A DNA stretch of 64,000 nucleotides from Mycolicibacterium cosmeticum (GTDB taxonomy: Bacteria > Actinomycetota > Actinomycetes > Mycobacteriales > Mycobacteriaceae): the NCBI RefSeq assembly GCF_000613185.1, contig NZ_CCBB010000001.1, forward strand, positions 1,240,001-1,304,000, written 5' to 3'. Numbering within the stretch: position 1 is the first letter of the stretch; each line of letters opens with the position of its first letter. The position numbers were made by a program, and so were the translations under genes. The notes beneath the pieces are model-generated. The model saw only the letters and a list, made by a program, of their open reading frames with translations, did not search any database and had not been told where the DNA came from. Shown here piece after piece: positions 39,154 through 50,326 of the stretch.

Positions 39154-39819
39154 TTGGCGACGTATCTGGTGGATCTGTCGCCTGCCGCGATGGAGCGGCG
39201 GCTGAACGAGGCGCTCTCGGTGTACGTCGACGCCATGCGCTATCCGCGCGGCACCGAGGGCCAGCGCGCCTCGATGTGGCTGGAGCACAGCCGGCGCCCC
39301 GGCTGGAAGGGTGTCGCGGTGATCGACACCACCGCCGACCTCGGCAAAACCCCCGACCCCGGTAAAACCGTCCGCACCGCGGACCTCAGTAAAACCGTCG
39401 GCACCGCCGACCTCGACGCCGGCGACCTCGTCGGCGTCGCCTACGGCTACTGCGGTGCGCCCGACCAGTGGTGGCAGCAGCAGGTGGTGCAGGGACTGCG
39501 CCGGATCGGCACCGACCAGGCCCACGTCGCCGCCCTGATGTCGAGCTATTTCGAGCTCACCGAGCTGCACATCCACCCCCGCGCGCAGGGCCGCGGGCTG
39601 GGCGAAGCCCTGGTGCGCCGGCTGCTGTCGGGCCGGGCCGAGACCCACGTGCTGCTGTCCACGCCCGAGATCAACGGCGAGGCCAACCGGGCCTGGCGGC
39701 TCTACCGTCGGCTCGGGTTCACCGATGTCATCCGCGACTACCACTTCGCGGGGGATCCCCGCGCGTTCGCGATCCTGGGCCGGTCACTGCCGCTCGACGG
39801 CCCCGATCTGGCACGATGA
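39154..39819 (+). CDS. GNAT family N-acetyltransferase (Rv2170-like)
   Basis: 221 aa. The GNAT core is clear: F-E-L-T-E-L-H-I-H-P strand, acetyl-CoA loop R-A-Q-G-R-G-L-G-E-A-L, and W-R-L-Y-R-R-L-G-F-T near the C terminus. The N-terminal part (L-V-D-L-S-P, V-Y-V-D-A-M-R-Y-P-R-G-T-E) matches what I recall of Rv2170. The TTG start has AAGG upstream. Residues 59-90 are a repetitive Thr/Asp/Lys insert (see the repeat entry). It is followed 4 bp later by lppM. Acetyl acceptor not determinable from sequence. Confidence 0.88.
   Translation: MATYLVDLSPAAMERRLNEALSVYVDAMRYPRGTEGQRASMWLEHSRRPGWKGVAVIDTTADLGKTPDPGKTVRTADLSKTVGTADLDAGDLVGVAYGYCGAPDQWWQQQVVQGLRRIGTDQAHVAALMSSYFELTELHIHPRAQGRGLGEALVRRLLSGRAETHVLLSTPEINGEANRAWRLYRRLGFTDVIRDYHFAGDPRAFAILGRSLPLDGPDLAR
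39329..39426 (+). repeat. Degenerate tandem repeat inside the acetyltransferase gene
   Basis: Imperfect in-frame units built on ACCGC(C/G)GACCTC plus AAAACC encode T-A-D-L-G-K-T, P-D-P-G-K-T, T-A-D-L-S-K-T and T-A-D-L-D-A-G. The AAAACC blocks stand out in this GC-rich genome. The insert lies between two GNAT strands, probably as a surface loop. Confidence 0.75.
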
Positions 39820-39823
39820 CCGG

Positions 39824-40483
39824 GTGCCGCGCCGCCTCCGAGCCCTGGTCCTGCTGCTGCTGATCCTCACGCCGCTGGCCGTCGGCTGCGTGCGGGTGCG
39901 CACCTCGATCACGGTCTCCCCCGACGACCGGGTGTCCGGACAGATCGTGGCCGCGGCCAAGGCCCGCAACGCCGACGACAAGGGTCCGCAGCTGCTCAAC
40001 ACGCTGCCGTTCAGCAACAAGGTGGCCATCTCCGAGTACGACCGCGGCGATTATGTCGGCTCGCAGGCGGTGTTTTCCGATCTCACCTTCGCCGAGCTGC
40101 CGCAGCTGGCCAACATGAACCGGGACGCCGCCGGGGTGGACATCTCCCTGCGGCGCGCCGGGGAACTGGTGATCCTGGAGGGCCGGGTCGACCTGACCAC
40201 GCTCAACGACCCCGACGCCGACGTGTCGATGAGCGTGTCGTTCCCCGGCGAGGTCACCTCGACCAACGGCGACCAGGTCTCCAGCGATGTCGTCGAATGG
40301 AAGCTCAAGCCGGGCGTGGTGACCACCATGAACGCCCAGGCCCGCTATACCGACCCGAGCGCCCGGTCGTTCACCGGCGCGGCCATCTGGCTCACCGTCG
40401 GATCGTTCATCGTGGCCGGGATCATCGGCGCGGTCGCCTGGATGGCCCGCGACCAGTCACCCAAGGTGGGCGATGCGAGCTGA
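39824..40483 (+). CDS. lppM: Lipoprotein LppM (DUF3153)
   Basis: 219 aa. A signal peptide ends in the lipobox A-V-G-C (Cys17), so it is lipid-anchored. A beta-rich extracytoplasmic domain (20-175) follows, with a C-terminal membrane helix near 188-208 and a short tail. This layout and sequence match mycobacterial LppM (Rv2171), which binds phosphatidylinositol mannoside-type lipids and influences phagosome behaviour in M. tuberculosis. The GTG start (V-P-R-R-L-R-A-L) is 4 bp after the acetyltransferase stop. In M. tuberculosis an opposite-strand MTHFR-like gene follows; it is missing here. Confidence 0.88.
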   Translation: MPRRLRALVLLLLILTPLAVGCVRVRTSITVSPDDRVSGQIVAAAKARNADDKGPQLLNTLPFSNKVAISEYDRGDYVGSQAVFSDLTFAELPQLANMNRDAAGVDISLRRAGELVILEGRVDLTTLNDPDADVSMSVSFPGEVTSTNGDQVSSDVVEWKLKPGVVTTMNAQARYTDPSARSFTGAAIWLTVGSFIVAGIIGAVAWMARDQSPKVGDAS

Positions 40484-40502
40484 TCGGCTACCTACGCTTT
40501 AG

Positions 40503-41651
<1,149 letters not shown>

Positions 41652-41655
41652 GAGC

Positions 41656-43203
41656 ATGACCACCCCGACGGCGATCCCGGCGCACGGCGGCCCGGCCGAC
41701 GCGCTGCGCCGCCAGCTGGCCCGACTGGTGGCGTTCGCGGCCTCGCCCGAGGGCGGCCCGGCCCGGCTGGGCTTTCTGGGCGCCGTGATGATCACCGCGG
41801 GGGGCCTCGGCGCCGGCAGTACCCGGCTGCACGACCCGCTGCTGGAATCGCTGCACCTGTCCTGGCTGCGGTTCGGTCACGGCCTGGTGCTGTCGTCGGT
41901 GCTGCTGTGGGGTGGCGTCGCGCTGATGCTCATCGCCTGGCTGGGCCTGGGCCGGCGGGTGATAGACCGGACCGGTGGCGTGTCGGAGTACACGATGCTG
42001 GCCACGACGGCGTTCTGGCTGACCCCGCTGCTGCTGAGCGTGCCGGTGTTCAGCCGCGACACCTATTCGTATCTGGCCCAGGGCGCCCTGCTGCGCGACG
42101 GTTTCGACCCGTACGTCGTCGGCCCCGTCGACAACCCGAACTCGTTGCTGGACAACGTCTCCCCCATCTGGACCACCACCACCGCGCCGTACGGGCCGGC
42201 CTTCATCCTGGTCGCCAAATTCGTCACGATGATCGTCGGCAACCACGTCGTCGAGGGCACCATGCTACTGCGGTTGTGCATGCTGCCGGGCCTGGCCCTG
42301 CTGATCTGGGCGGCTCCCCGGGTGGCGCGCCATGTCGGCGCCAACGGCGCGGTGGCCCTGTGGATCTGCGTGCTCAACCCGCTGGTGATCATCCATTTGA
42401 TGGGTGGGGTGCACAACGAGATGCTGATGGTCGGCCTGATGATGGCCGCCATCGCGCTGACCTTCGGCGGCCGCCCGGTGTGGGGTGTGAGCCTGATCGC
42501 GATCGCGGTGGCGGTGAAGGCCACCGCGGGAATCGCGTTGCCGTTCATGGTGTGGGTCTGGACCCGGCAGCTGCGCGAGCGGCACCACCACGGTCCGGTG
42601 AAGGCGTTCGCCATGGCGACGGCCGCCTCGGCGGCGATCTTCGTGGCGGTGTTCGCGGTGCTGTCCTGGCTGGCCGGGGTGGGGCTGGGCTGGCTGACCG
42701 CGCTGGCCGGGTCGGTGAAGATCATCAACTGGCTGACCGTCCCGACGGCGATCGCCAACGTCATCAACACCGTCGGTGGGCTGTTCGGCACGGTGAACTT
42801 CTACGCCGTGCTGGACATCACCCGGATCATCGGCGTCGCGGTGATCGCCATCAGCCTGCCGCTGCTGTGGTGGCGCTTCCGGCACGACGACCGGGAGGCG
42901 CTCACCGGTATCGCGCTGGCGATGCTCGTCGTGGTGCTGTTCGTGCCCGCGGCGCTGCCCTGGTACTACACCTGGCCGCTGGCGGTGGTGTCGGCGCTGG
43001 CCCAGTCGCGGTCGGCGATCGCCCTGATCGCCGGTTTCTCGACCTGGATCATGGTGATCTTCAAACCCGATGGCTCACACGGCATGTACTCGTGGATCCA
43101 CGTGGGCCTGGCCACCGCGTGCGCGGTGGGCGCCTGGTATCTGCTGGCGAAGGCACCCGACGGCCGAGCCGTCAGTAGGCCACGACGGCCGAGCCGTCAA
43201 TAG
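41656..43203 (+). CDS. mptA: Alpha-(1->6)-mannopyranosyltransferase MptA
   Basis: 515-aa GT-C polyprenyl-phosphomannose-dependent mannosyltransferase with about 12-13 membrane helices. It elongates the distal part of the lipomannan core. The GT-C acidic loop after helix 1-2 is present: F-S-R-D-T-Y-S-Y-L-A-Q-G with the S-R-D catalytic Asp. F-D-P-Y-V-V-G-P and A-P-Y-G-P-A follow. Its last 15 codons run through two copies of a 25-bp tandem repeat, giving a C terminus (D-G-R-A-V-S-R-P-R-R-P-S-R-Q) that looks repeat-derived. Corresponds to Rv2174. Confidence 0.94.
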   Translation: MTTPTAIPAHGGPADALRRQLARLVAFAASPEGGPARLGFLGAVMITAGGLGAGSTRLHDPLLESLHLSWLRFGHGLVLSSVLLWGGVALMLIAWLGLGRRVIDRTGGVSEYTMLATTAFWLTPLLLSVPVFSRDTYSYLAQGALLRDGFDPYVVGPVDNPNSLLDNVSPIWTTTTAPYGPAFILVAKFVTMIVGNHVVEGTMLLRLCMLPGLALLIWAAPRVARHVGANGAVALWICVLNPLVIIHLMGGVHNEMLMVGLMMAAIALTFGGRPVWGVSLIAIAVAVKATAGIALPFMVWVWTRQLRERHHHGPVKAFAMATAASAAIFVAVFAVLSWLAGVGLGWLTALAGSVKIINWLTVPTAIANVINTVGGLFGTVNFYAVLDITRIIGVAVIAISLPLLWWRFRHDDREALTGIALAMLVVVLFVPAALPWYYTWPLAVVSALAQSRSAIALIAGFSTWIMVIFKPDGSHGMYSWIHVGLATACAVGAWYLLAKAPDGRAVSRPRRPSRQ

Positions 43204-43232
43204 GCCACGACGGCCGAGCCGTCAGTAAGCCA
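43158..43232. repeat. Three 25-bp tandem hairpin units at the convergent ends of mptA and the Rv2175c-like gene
   Basis: Units at 43158-43182, 43183-43207 and 43208-43232 are nearly identical; each contains the palindrome GACGGC-CGA-GCCGTC. They span the mptA stop (43201-43203) and the stop of the opposite gene (43222-43224). The arrangement could act as a bidirectional terminator or simply be a slippage product. 25 bp is not a multiple of three, so copy number sets the mptA C terminus. Confidence 0.85.
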
Positions 43233-43626
43233 TCGCCTGAGCCCGCCGGATGACCTCGCGGGCCTGATGTGAGTGCAGGGCGTCCACCGGCCGGGCGTTG
43301 GTCTGCCGTTCGGTGCTGCCGTCCCGGCTGATCGTCAGCGACGGATCCGGTGTGAACAACCACCGCACGATCTCGGTCTCGTGGTAGCCGCCGTCCTGCA
43401 GCACCACCAACAGCCCGGGCAGCGGTTTGACGACGTGCCCGGTGTCGTCGAAGAAGATCTTGGGCACCACCACCGCCCCGTTCCGCCGGACACCCACCAG
43501 GTGCCCGTCGCGCAGCTGCTGCTGCACCTTGGTCACCGGGATGCGGAGAAGGGCCGACACCGCGGCCAGGTCATAAACGGATTCTTCGGGGTCCAAGACG
43601 TCGTCGGCCGCCGGAATACTGCTCAC
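43222..43626 (-). CDS. DNA-binding wHTH protein, Rv2175c-like
   Basis: 134 aa. N terminus A-D-D-V-L-D-P-E-E-S-V-Y-D-L, then a helix-turn-helix/winged segment (L-L-R-I-P-V-T-K-V-Q-Q-Q-L-R-D-G-H-L-V-G) and the conserved D-G-G-Y-H-E-T-E-I-V-R-W-L-F. In M. tuberculosis Rv2175c is a small DNA-binding protein phosphorylated by the adjacent kinase PknL, which relieves DNA binding. The same divergent pairing with pknL is seen here (36 bp between starts), so that circuit is probably conserved. The GTG start (V-S-S-I-P-A-A-D) is chosen because the frame upstream runs antisense through pknL. Confidence 0.9.
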   Translation of the reverse strand: MSSIPAADDVLDPEESVYDLAAVSALLRIPVTKVQQQLRDGHLVGVRRNGAVVVPKIFFDDTGHVVKPLPGLLVVLQDGGYHETEIVRWLFTPDPSLTISRDGSTERQTNARPVDALHSHQAREVIRRAQAMAY

Positions 43627-43662
43627 CGCACAGAGTCTAAGGCTGCGAGCACCTCTCGTACC

Positions 43663-44874
43663 ATGTGTTCGGTGGACACCTACCAGCGCGCGGACCCGCT
43701 CGTCGGCACTCTGCTGGACCGCCGCTACCGGGTGGACGCGCCGATCGCCTCCGGTGGCATGTCCACGGTGTACCGCGGCCTCGACATCCGGCTGGACCGG
43801 CCGGTCGCGCTGAAGGTGATGGATTCCCGCTACGCCGGGGACCAACAGTTCCTGACCCGGTTCGAGCGCGAGGCCAAGGCAGTCGCACGGCTGAAGCATC
43901 CGGCCCTGGTCGCCGTGTACGACCAGGGCGGCGGCGGGTTCGGGGAGCCGGCGCCGTTTCTGGTGATGGAACTGATCGAGGGCGGCACGCTGCGTGAGCT
44001 GCTCAACGAGCGCGGTCCCATGCCGCCGCACGCGGTGGCCGCGGTGCTCGCCCCGCTGTGCAGCGGACTGGCGGTGGCGCACGCCGCCGGGCTGGTGCAC
44101 CGCGACATCAAGCCGGAGAACGTCCTGATCTCCGACGACGGCGAGGTCAAGATCGCCGATTTCGGTCTGGTGCGTGCCGTCGCCGAAGCCGGGATCACCT
44201 CGACCAGCGTCATTCTGGGCACCGCGGCGTACCTGTCCCCCGAACAGGTCGGCACCGGGGAGGCCACCCCGCGCAGCGACGTGTACGCCGTCGGGGTGCT
44301 GGCCTACGAACTGCTGACCGGGCGCACGCCGTTCACCGGCGACACCGCGCTGTCGGTGGCCTATCAGCGGATGGATCAGGATGTGCCGCCGCCGAGCGCC
44401 GGGATCGCCGGGGTGCCGCGGCAATTCGACGACCTGGTGGCCCGCGCCACCGACCGCGACCCGGCCGGGCGGTATGCCGACGCCGGTGAACTGGCCGACG
44501 CGCTGGCCGACGCCATCGACGAGCTCGGGCTGCCGCCGTTCCGGGTGCCCGCACCCCGGCAGTCGGCGCAGCACCGGGCGGCCACCCTGTTCAACAGCCG
44601 GGTACGCACCGAGCGGGTGCCCAATCCCACTCGCGAGTACGGGGCCGACTTCGTCGAGGATCTCGACGGTGCATTGGCCGAGCCGGAGACCGAGCCCGAA
44701 TATCAGCCGGTGCCAGAGCAATTCGCCGGAATCGACTTCGACGAGTTCGACTGGGCGCGGCAGCGGGCCAGGCGCACGCTGGCGGTCTGGGTGCTGGTGC
44801 TGCTCACCCTGACCGGGTTGATCGCGGCCGGTGCGTGGACGCTGGGCAACAACCTGCCGGGGTTGTTGCACTGA
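43663..44874 (+). CDS. pknL: Serine/threonine protein kinase PknL
   Basis: 403 aa. The kinase domain (about 20-285) has I-A-S-G-G-M-S-T-V-Y-R-G, Lys51 in A-L-K-V-M-D, H-R-D148-I-K-P-E-N, D166-F-G, activation-loop threonines in I-T-S-T-S-V-I-L-G-T-A-A-Y, and S-D-V-Y-A-V-G-V-L. A juxtamembrane linker (285-375) leads to one C-terminal helix (about 376-395) and a very short outer tail, so there is no PASTA sensor. M. tuberculosis PknL has the same design. Start ATG 43663; GTG 43672 is possible. Divergent from its likely substrate gene; the 3' end nearly abuts aroG. Confidence 0.95.
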   Translation: MCSVDTYQRADPLVGTLLDRRYRVDAPIASGGMSTVYRGLDIRLDRPVALKVMDSRYAGDQQFLTRFEREAKAVARLKHPALVAVYDQGGGGFGEPAPFLVMELIEGGTLRELLNERGPMPPHAVAAVLAPLCSGLAVAHAAGLVHRDIKPENVLISDDGEVKIADFGLVRAVAEAGITSTSVILGTAAYLSPEQVGTGEATPRSDVYAVGVLAYELLTGRTPFTGDTALSVAYQRMDQDVPPPSAGIAGVPRQFDDLVARATDRDPAGRYADAGELADALADAIDELGLPPFRVPAPRQSAQHRAATLFNSRVRTERVPNPTREYGADFVEDLDGALAEPETEPEYQPVPEQFAGIDFDEFDWARQRARRTLAVWVLVLLTLTGLIAAGAWTLGNNLPGLLH

Positions 44875-44883
44875 CGCTGCGGG

Positions 44884-46831
<1,948 letters not shown>

Positions 46832-46832
46832 C

Positions 46833-47717
46833 TCAGCGGCCCCCCTTGCTTGCCCCCGGCGCGGCGGGCGCCGGCGCGGCATGGATCTCGCGATCCAGTT
46901 CCTCGTTGACCAACACGTCGTCCGGGAAATGCGGTTCACCGGCGACCACGTGCTGCACCCACAGCTTGGCCTGGACCACCGGTCGGCGCAGCCGCCGCTC
47001 CCGCTCCAGCGCCTTGTGCATCTTGCGCGGCCGGCTGGTGTAGCGCCAGCGCGCCCACGGCGCGTGCGGGCGGGACAACCGGATCGCGCCGAGGAACAGC
47101 AGCGGCGTGATGAACATGCCGACCAGACCGGTCCACACCTTGCCCTTGAGCAGCACCACCACCGCAAGGGCCAGCGTCAGCACAGCCACGGCGATCACCA
47201 CGGACCGCGCCTGCCAGGTGTCGTCGGCCCGCCAGATGCCGATGTCGAAGAAGGACAGCGGGTTGAACCCCAGCACCAGCAGTCCGGCCACCGCGATCGC
47301 GACGAACACCGCGTCCACCGAGGTGCGGCCGTCCTCGGCCCAGTACACGTCCTGCAGGTGCAGGATCAGCGCGAACTCGTCGAGCACCAGTGCCGCGCCG
47401 ATCCCGAAGAACACCGCGGCCACCGTGAATTCCGGCACACCACCGTTTACCGCAAGGGTCACCATGGACACTCCGGAAACCATCACCAGGATCACTCCGA
47501 TGACCGCGTGGTGCAGGTGGACGCCACCGCCGACCGAGAGATTGCGCGGTTGCCACCACTTGCGCGGCGCGTCGCCGGCGGGATGGCTGCGGATGTACCG
47601 GACGATGAGGCGGGTCAGGAAGAACGTGAGGATGAATGCGATCAGGCAGCACAGCAGCGGCAGGCGATCGCCGGTGACGAAGTCGAACTGGACGCGCAGG
47701 TGCACGGTCGAGAACAT
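46833..47717 (-). CDS. Polytopic membrane protein, Rv2180c-like
   Basis: 294 aa with about seven hydrophobic helices between residues 18 and 215, then a cytoplasmic Arg-rich segment (R-E-R-R-L-R-R-P) and an Ala/Pro-rich tail. Conserved elements include [14 protein letters not shown], suggesting a metal or proton site in a helix hairpin, and [10 protein letters not shown]. No family function can be named. It is coupled to the exoribonuclease downstream. Confidence 0.85.
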   Translation of the reverse strand: MFSTVHLRVQFDFVTGDRLPLLCCLIAFILTFFLTRLIVRYIRSHPAGDAPRKWWQPRNLSVGGGVHLHHAVIGVILVMVSGVSMVTLAVNGGVPEFTVAAVFFGIGAALVLDEFALILHLQDVYWAEDGRTSVDAVFVAIAVAGLLVLGFNPLSFFDIGIWRADDTWQARSVVIAVAVLTLALAVVVLLKGKVWTGLVGMFITPLLFLGAIRLSRPHAPWARWRYTSRPRKMHKALERERRLRRPVVQAKLWVQHVVAGEPHFPDDVLVNEELDREIHAAPAPAAPGASKGGR

Positions 47718-47800
47718 ACGCCGACCAGCAACCCGAACGCGTCACCAGGCGTCCCGCGCCGGTCGGCGTGCCGGGCCACACCGATAGGCTGGTCGGCGAA

Positions 47801-49075
47801 ATGGGCACTCAGGCGGGTTTACGGACGACCGTGGCATGGCGGTTGTTCCAGCTGCTGACCCTGGCGGGCCTGGCCTGGGCGGGCTGGCGGTTGCTCGGCC
47901 ACGCGCCGTACCGCATCGACATCGACGTCTACCGGATGGGCGGGCGGGCCTGGTTGGACGGCACCCCGCTGTACGCCGACAGCACCAAATTCCAGACCCA
48001 GGCCGGCCTCGACCTGCCGTTCACCTACCCGCCGCTGGCGGCGATCGCGTTCGCCCCGTTCGCCTGGCTCACCCTGCCCGCCGCCAGCGCGGCGATCACC
48101 GCGACCACGCTGGTGCTGCTGATCGCGTCGGTGGCCATCGTGTTGACCCGGCTGCAGGTCGCGGCCACCTGGCAGCAGCGCGCCTGGCTGGCCGCGGCGC
48201 TGGTGGCACCCGCCGTCGTGTACCTGGAGCCGATCCGGTCCAACTTCGCGTTCGGCCAGATCAACGTGGTGTTGATGACGCTGGTGATCGCCGACTGCGT
48301 GCCGAGGCGGACACCGTGGCCGCGCGGCCTGCTGCTCGGCCTGGCCATCGCCGTCAAACTGACCCCCGCGGTGTTCCTGCTGTACTTCGTGCTCCGCCGC
48401 GATGTGCGCGCGGTGGTGGTGACGGCGCTGTCGGCGGTCACCGCGACGCTGGTGGGCTTCGCGCTGGCGTGGCGGGATTCGTGCGAGTACTGGACCGAGA
48501 CGCTGCGCGACACCAACCGCATCGGCACGGCCACGCTCAACACCAACCAGAACATCTCCGGCACGCTGGCCCGCTTGGGCCTGGGTGAGGAGCAGCGCTT
48601 CCTGCCCTGGGCGGTGGCCTGCTGCGTGGTGCTGGCGCTGACCGGCTGGGCGGTGCACCGGCTGCTGCAGCGCGGCGGCGACGCGGCCGACGGTGGCGAG
48701 CCGGTGCTGGCGCTGATCTGCGTGGCCATGTTCGGGTTGGTCGTCTCGCCGGTGTCGTGGTCGCACCACTGGGTGTGGATGCTGCCGACGGTGATCGTCA
48801 CCGCCGTGGTCGGGTACCGCCGGCGCCGACTGGCACTGTTGCTCGTCAGCGCGGCGGGTCTGGCGCTGATGGTGTGGACACCGATCACGCTGCTGCCCGA
48901 ACACCACGAGACCGCGGCCTCGCTGTGGCGCAAGCTGGCCGGCGGTTCCTATCTGTGGTGGGCGCTGATCGTCATCGCGGTGGCCGGCGCCACCGCACCG
49001 GCGCGCGGCGCGGTCGGCGGTAACGCGCCCAAGGCACCCAAGTCCTCGGATACCCCCGCGGCCGCGGCGAGTTAA
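47801..49075 (+). CDS. Alpha-(1->2)-mannosyltransferase, Rv2181-like (GT-C/GT87)
   Basis: 424 aa with about ten membrane helices. The GT-C first-loop motif [17 protein letters not shown] holds the catalytic Asp pair, followed by [14 protein letters not shown]-type and N-F-A-F-G-Q-I-N segments are typical of the DUF2029/GT87 family. In M. tuberculosis Rv2181 adds alpha-1,2-mannose branches to lipomannan/LAM. The ATG at 47801 is taken, since the frame upstream overlaps the divergent membrane gene. The stop overlaps the convergent acyltransferase by 4 nt. Confidence 0.9.
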   Translation: MGTQAGLRTTVAWRLFQLLTLAGLAWAGWRLLGHAPYRIDIDVYRMGGRAWLDGTPLYADSTKFQTQAGLDLPFTYPPLAAIAFAPFAWLTLPAASAAITATTLVLLIASVAIVLTRLQVAATWQQRAWLAAALVAPAVVYLEPIRSNFAFGQINVVLMTLVIADCVPRRTPWPRGLLLGLAIAVKLTPAVFLLYFVLRRDVRAVVVTALSAVTATLVGFALAWRDSCEYWTETLRDTNRIGTATLNTNQNISGTLARLGLGEEQRFLPWAVACCVVLALTGWAVHRLLQRGGDAADGGEPVLALICVAMFGLVVSPVSWSHHWVWMLPTVIVTAVVGYRRRRLALLLVSAAGLALMVWTPITLLPEHHETAASLWRKLAGGSYLWWALIVIAVAGATAPARGAVGGNAPKAPKSSDTPAAAAS

Positions 49076-49773
49076 CCCGCTTTGGCCACCGGCGCCGGGG
49101 TCTTGCCCTCTTTGACGTCGGCCGCGTACAGGTCGACGTACTCCTGACCGGACAGCCGCATCAGTTCGTACATCACCTCGTCGATCACGGCGCGTTCGAT
49201 GAACCGGTTACCCGCCAGCCCCTCGAACCGACTGAAGTCCATCGGCTTGCCGAAGCGCACCTCGACCCGGCCGAAATGCCACATCTTGCCGCCCGGCGGG
49301 TTGACGACGTTGGTTCCGATCATCGCGACGGGAATCACCGGGATGCCGCTTTCCAGCGCGATCCGCGCCAGCCCGGTCTTGCCCTTGTAAAGCCTGCCGT
49401 CGGGCGAGCGGGTGCCCTCCGGGTACATCCCGAGCAACTTTCCCTGGGCAAGGATGCGCTGCGCGGTCTGCAGGGCGGCCTGGGCCGAGTCGGCATCGGT
49501 GCGGTCGATGGGGACCTGGCCGGTGGACGAGTAGAAGAACTTGGTGAGCTTGCCCTTGATCCCGGTACCGGTGAAGTACTCGGCCTTGGCCAGGAAGGTG
49601 ATCCGGCGCCGCACCACCAGCGGCAGGTAGAAGCTGTCCGCGACGGCCAGGTGATTGCTGGCCAGGATGACTGGGCCGGAGTCCGGAACGTATTCCAGCC
49701 CTTGAACTTTGGGCCTGCCGAGCAAACGCAGCAGCGGGCCCATCAAGATGTATTTGTAGAACCAGAAAAACAC
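49072..49773 (-). CDS. 1-acyl-sn-glycerol-3-phosphate acyltransferase (PlsC family), Rv2182c-like
   Basis: 233 aa. Acyltransferase motifs I-IV are visible: N-H-L-A-V-A-D-S (H-x4-D), [18 protein letters not shown] and V-I-P-V-A-M. It probably acylates lysophosphatidic acid or a related acceptor at the inner leaflet; an N-terminal hydrophobic helix may dock it. The GTG start (V-F-F-W-F-Y-K-Y) has GGGAGG 4 bases upstream. The 139-bp gap upstream holds a direct repeat (49856-49910). Confidence 0.92.
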   Translation of the reverse strand: MFFWFYKYILMGPLLRLLGRPKVQGLEYVPDSGPVILASNHLAVADSFYLPLVVRRRITFLAKAEYFTGTGIKGKLTKFFYSSTGQVPIDRTDADSAQAALQTAQRILAQGKLLGMYPEGTRSPDGRLYKGKTGLARIALESGIPVIPVAMIGTNVVNPPGGKMWHFGRVEVRFGKPMDFSRFEGLAGNRFIERAVIDEVMYELMRLSGQEYVDLYAADVKEGKTPAPVAKAG

Positions 49774-49855
49774 GTTGCCTCCCGCGCCGCACGCCTTGAC
49801 AGCGTTCCGCGACAACTTTACCCACGCATTGTTGCGACGACCACATGGCAGGTCT

Positions 49856-49910
49856 GACGGGGAATGGCCCCCGGGGGCGAGCGCAGCGACGGGGAATGGA
49901 CCCGGGGGCC
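49856..49910. repeat. Direct repeat with GC palindromes downstream of the Rv2183c-like gene
   Basis: GACGGGGAATGG followed by a GC palindrome occurs at 49856-49878 (with the perfect palindrome GCCCCCGGGGGC) and again at 49888-49910, a 32-bp period. The spacer reads GAGCGCAGC. It begins 3 bp past the stop of the Rv2183c-like gene on the minus strand and could form terminator-like hairpins. Confidence 0.65.
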
Positions 49911-49912
49911 GA

Positions 49913-50326
49913 TCAGTCCTCGACGTCGACCCGGATCGATTCGTAGCGGCCGGGCGCCTTGGGGGGCTGCTCACCATCGGCCGGTGGCGGCGGGGTGCCA
50001 TCCGGCGGCGGTGGGCCGGCAGACGCCGGTTCGCCGACCATGGCGCGCACGATGGCCAGCAGCGCGACGCTGTGCTCGGCGATGACCGACAGCAGCGGAT
50101 GCTGTTCACCGGCCACCAGGGCCGCCAGCGCGCACACCGGGCACCAGACCTGCTGACACCTGCCCTCACCGGCGCCGGCGGCGGCGGCCCGGGCGGCGGC
50201 CAACCGCACCGCGGGGTCGAGCCGGTCCAGGATGGCCTGTGCCAACTGCCGCAGTTCGGGGCTCACGTCCGCATGCCGCCGCCGAGCGGCGTCGGGATCT
50301 GGGCCTTCCCCTGTCACTGCGGCCAT
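49913..50326 (-). CDS. Small protein with C-x5-C-x2-C motif, Rv2183c-like
   Basis: 137 aa. A helical N-terminal half leads to C-Q-Q-V-W-C-P-V-C (about 56-64), which could bind zinc. A helical segment (A-E-H-S-V-A-L-L-A-I-V-R-A-M-V) and a Pro/Gly-rich acidic tail follow. No domain is recognised. The start overlaps the end of the ArsA-like ATPase gene by 13 nt, so it is probably translated with it and may be its partner. The Rv2184c-Rv2183c pairing is conserved in position. Confidence 0.82.
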   Translation of the reverse strand: MAAVTGEGPDPDAARRRHADVSPELRQLAQAILDRLDPAVRLAAARAAAAGAGEGRCQQVWCPVCALAALVAGEQHPLLSVIAEHSVALLAIVRAMVGEPASAGPPPPDGTPPPPADGEQPPKAPGRYESIRVDVED

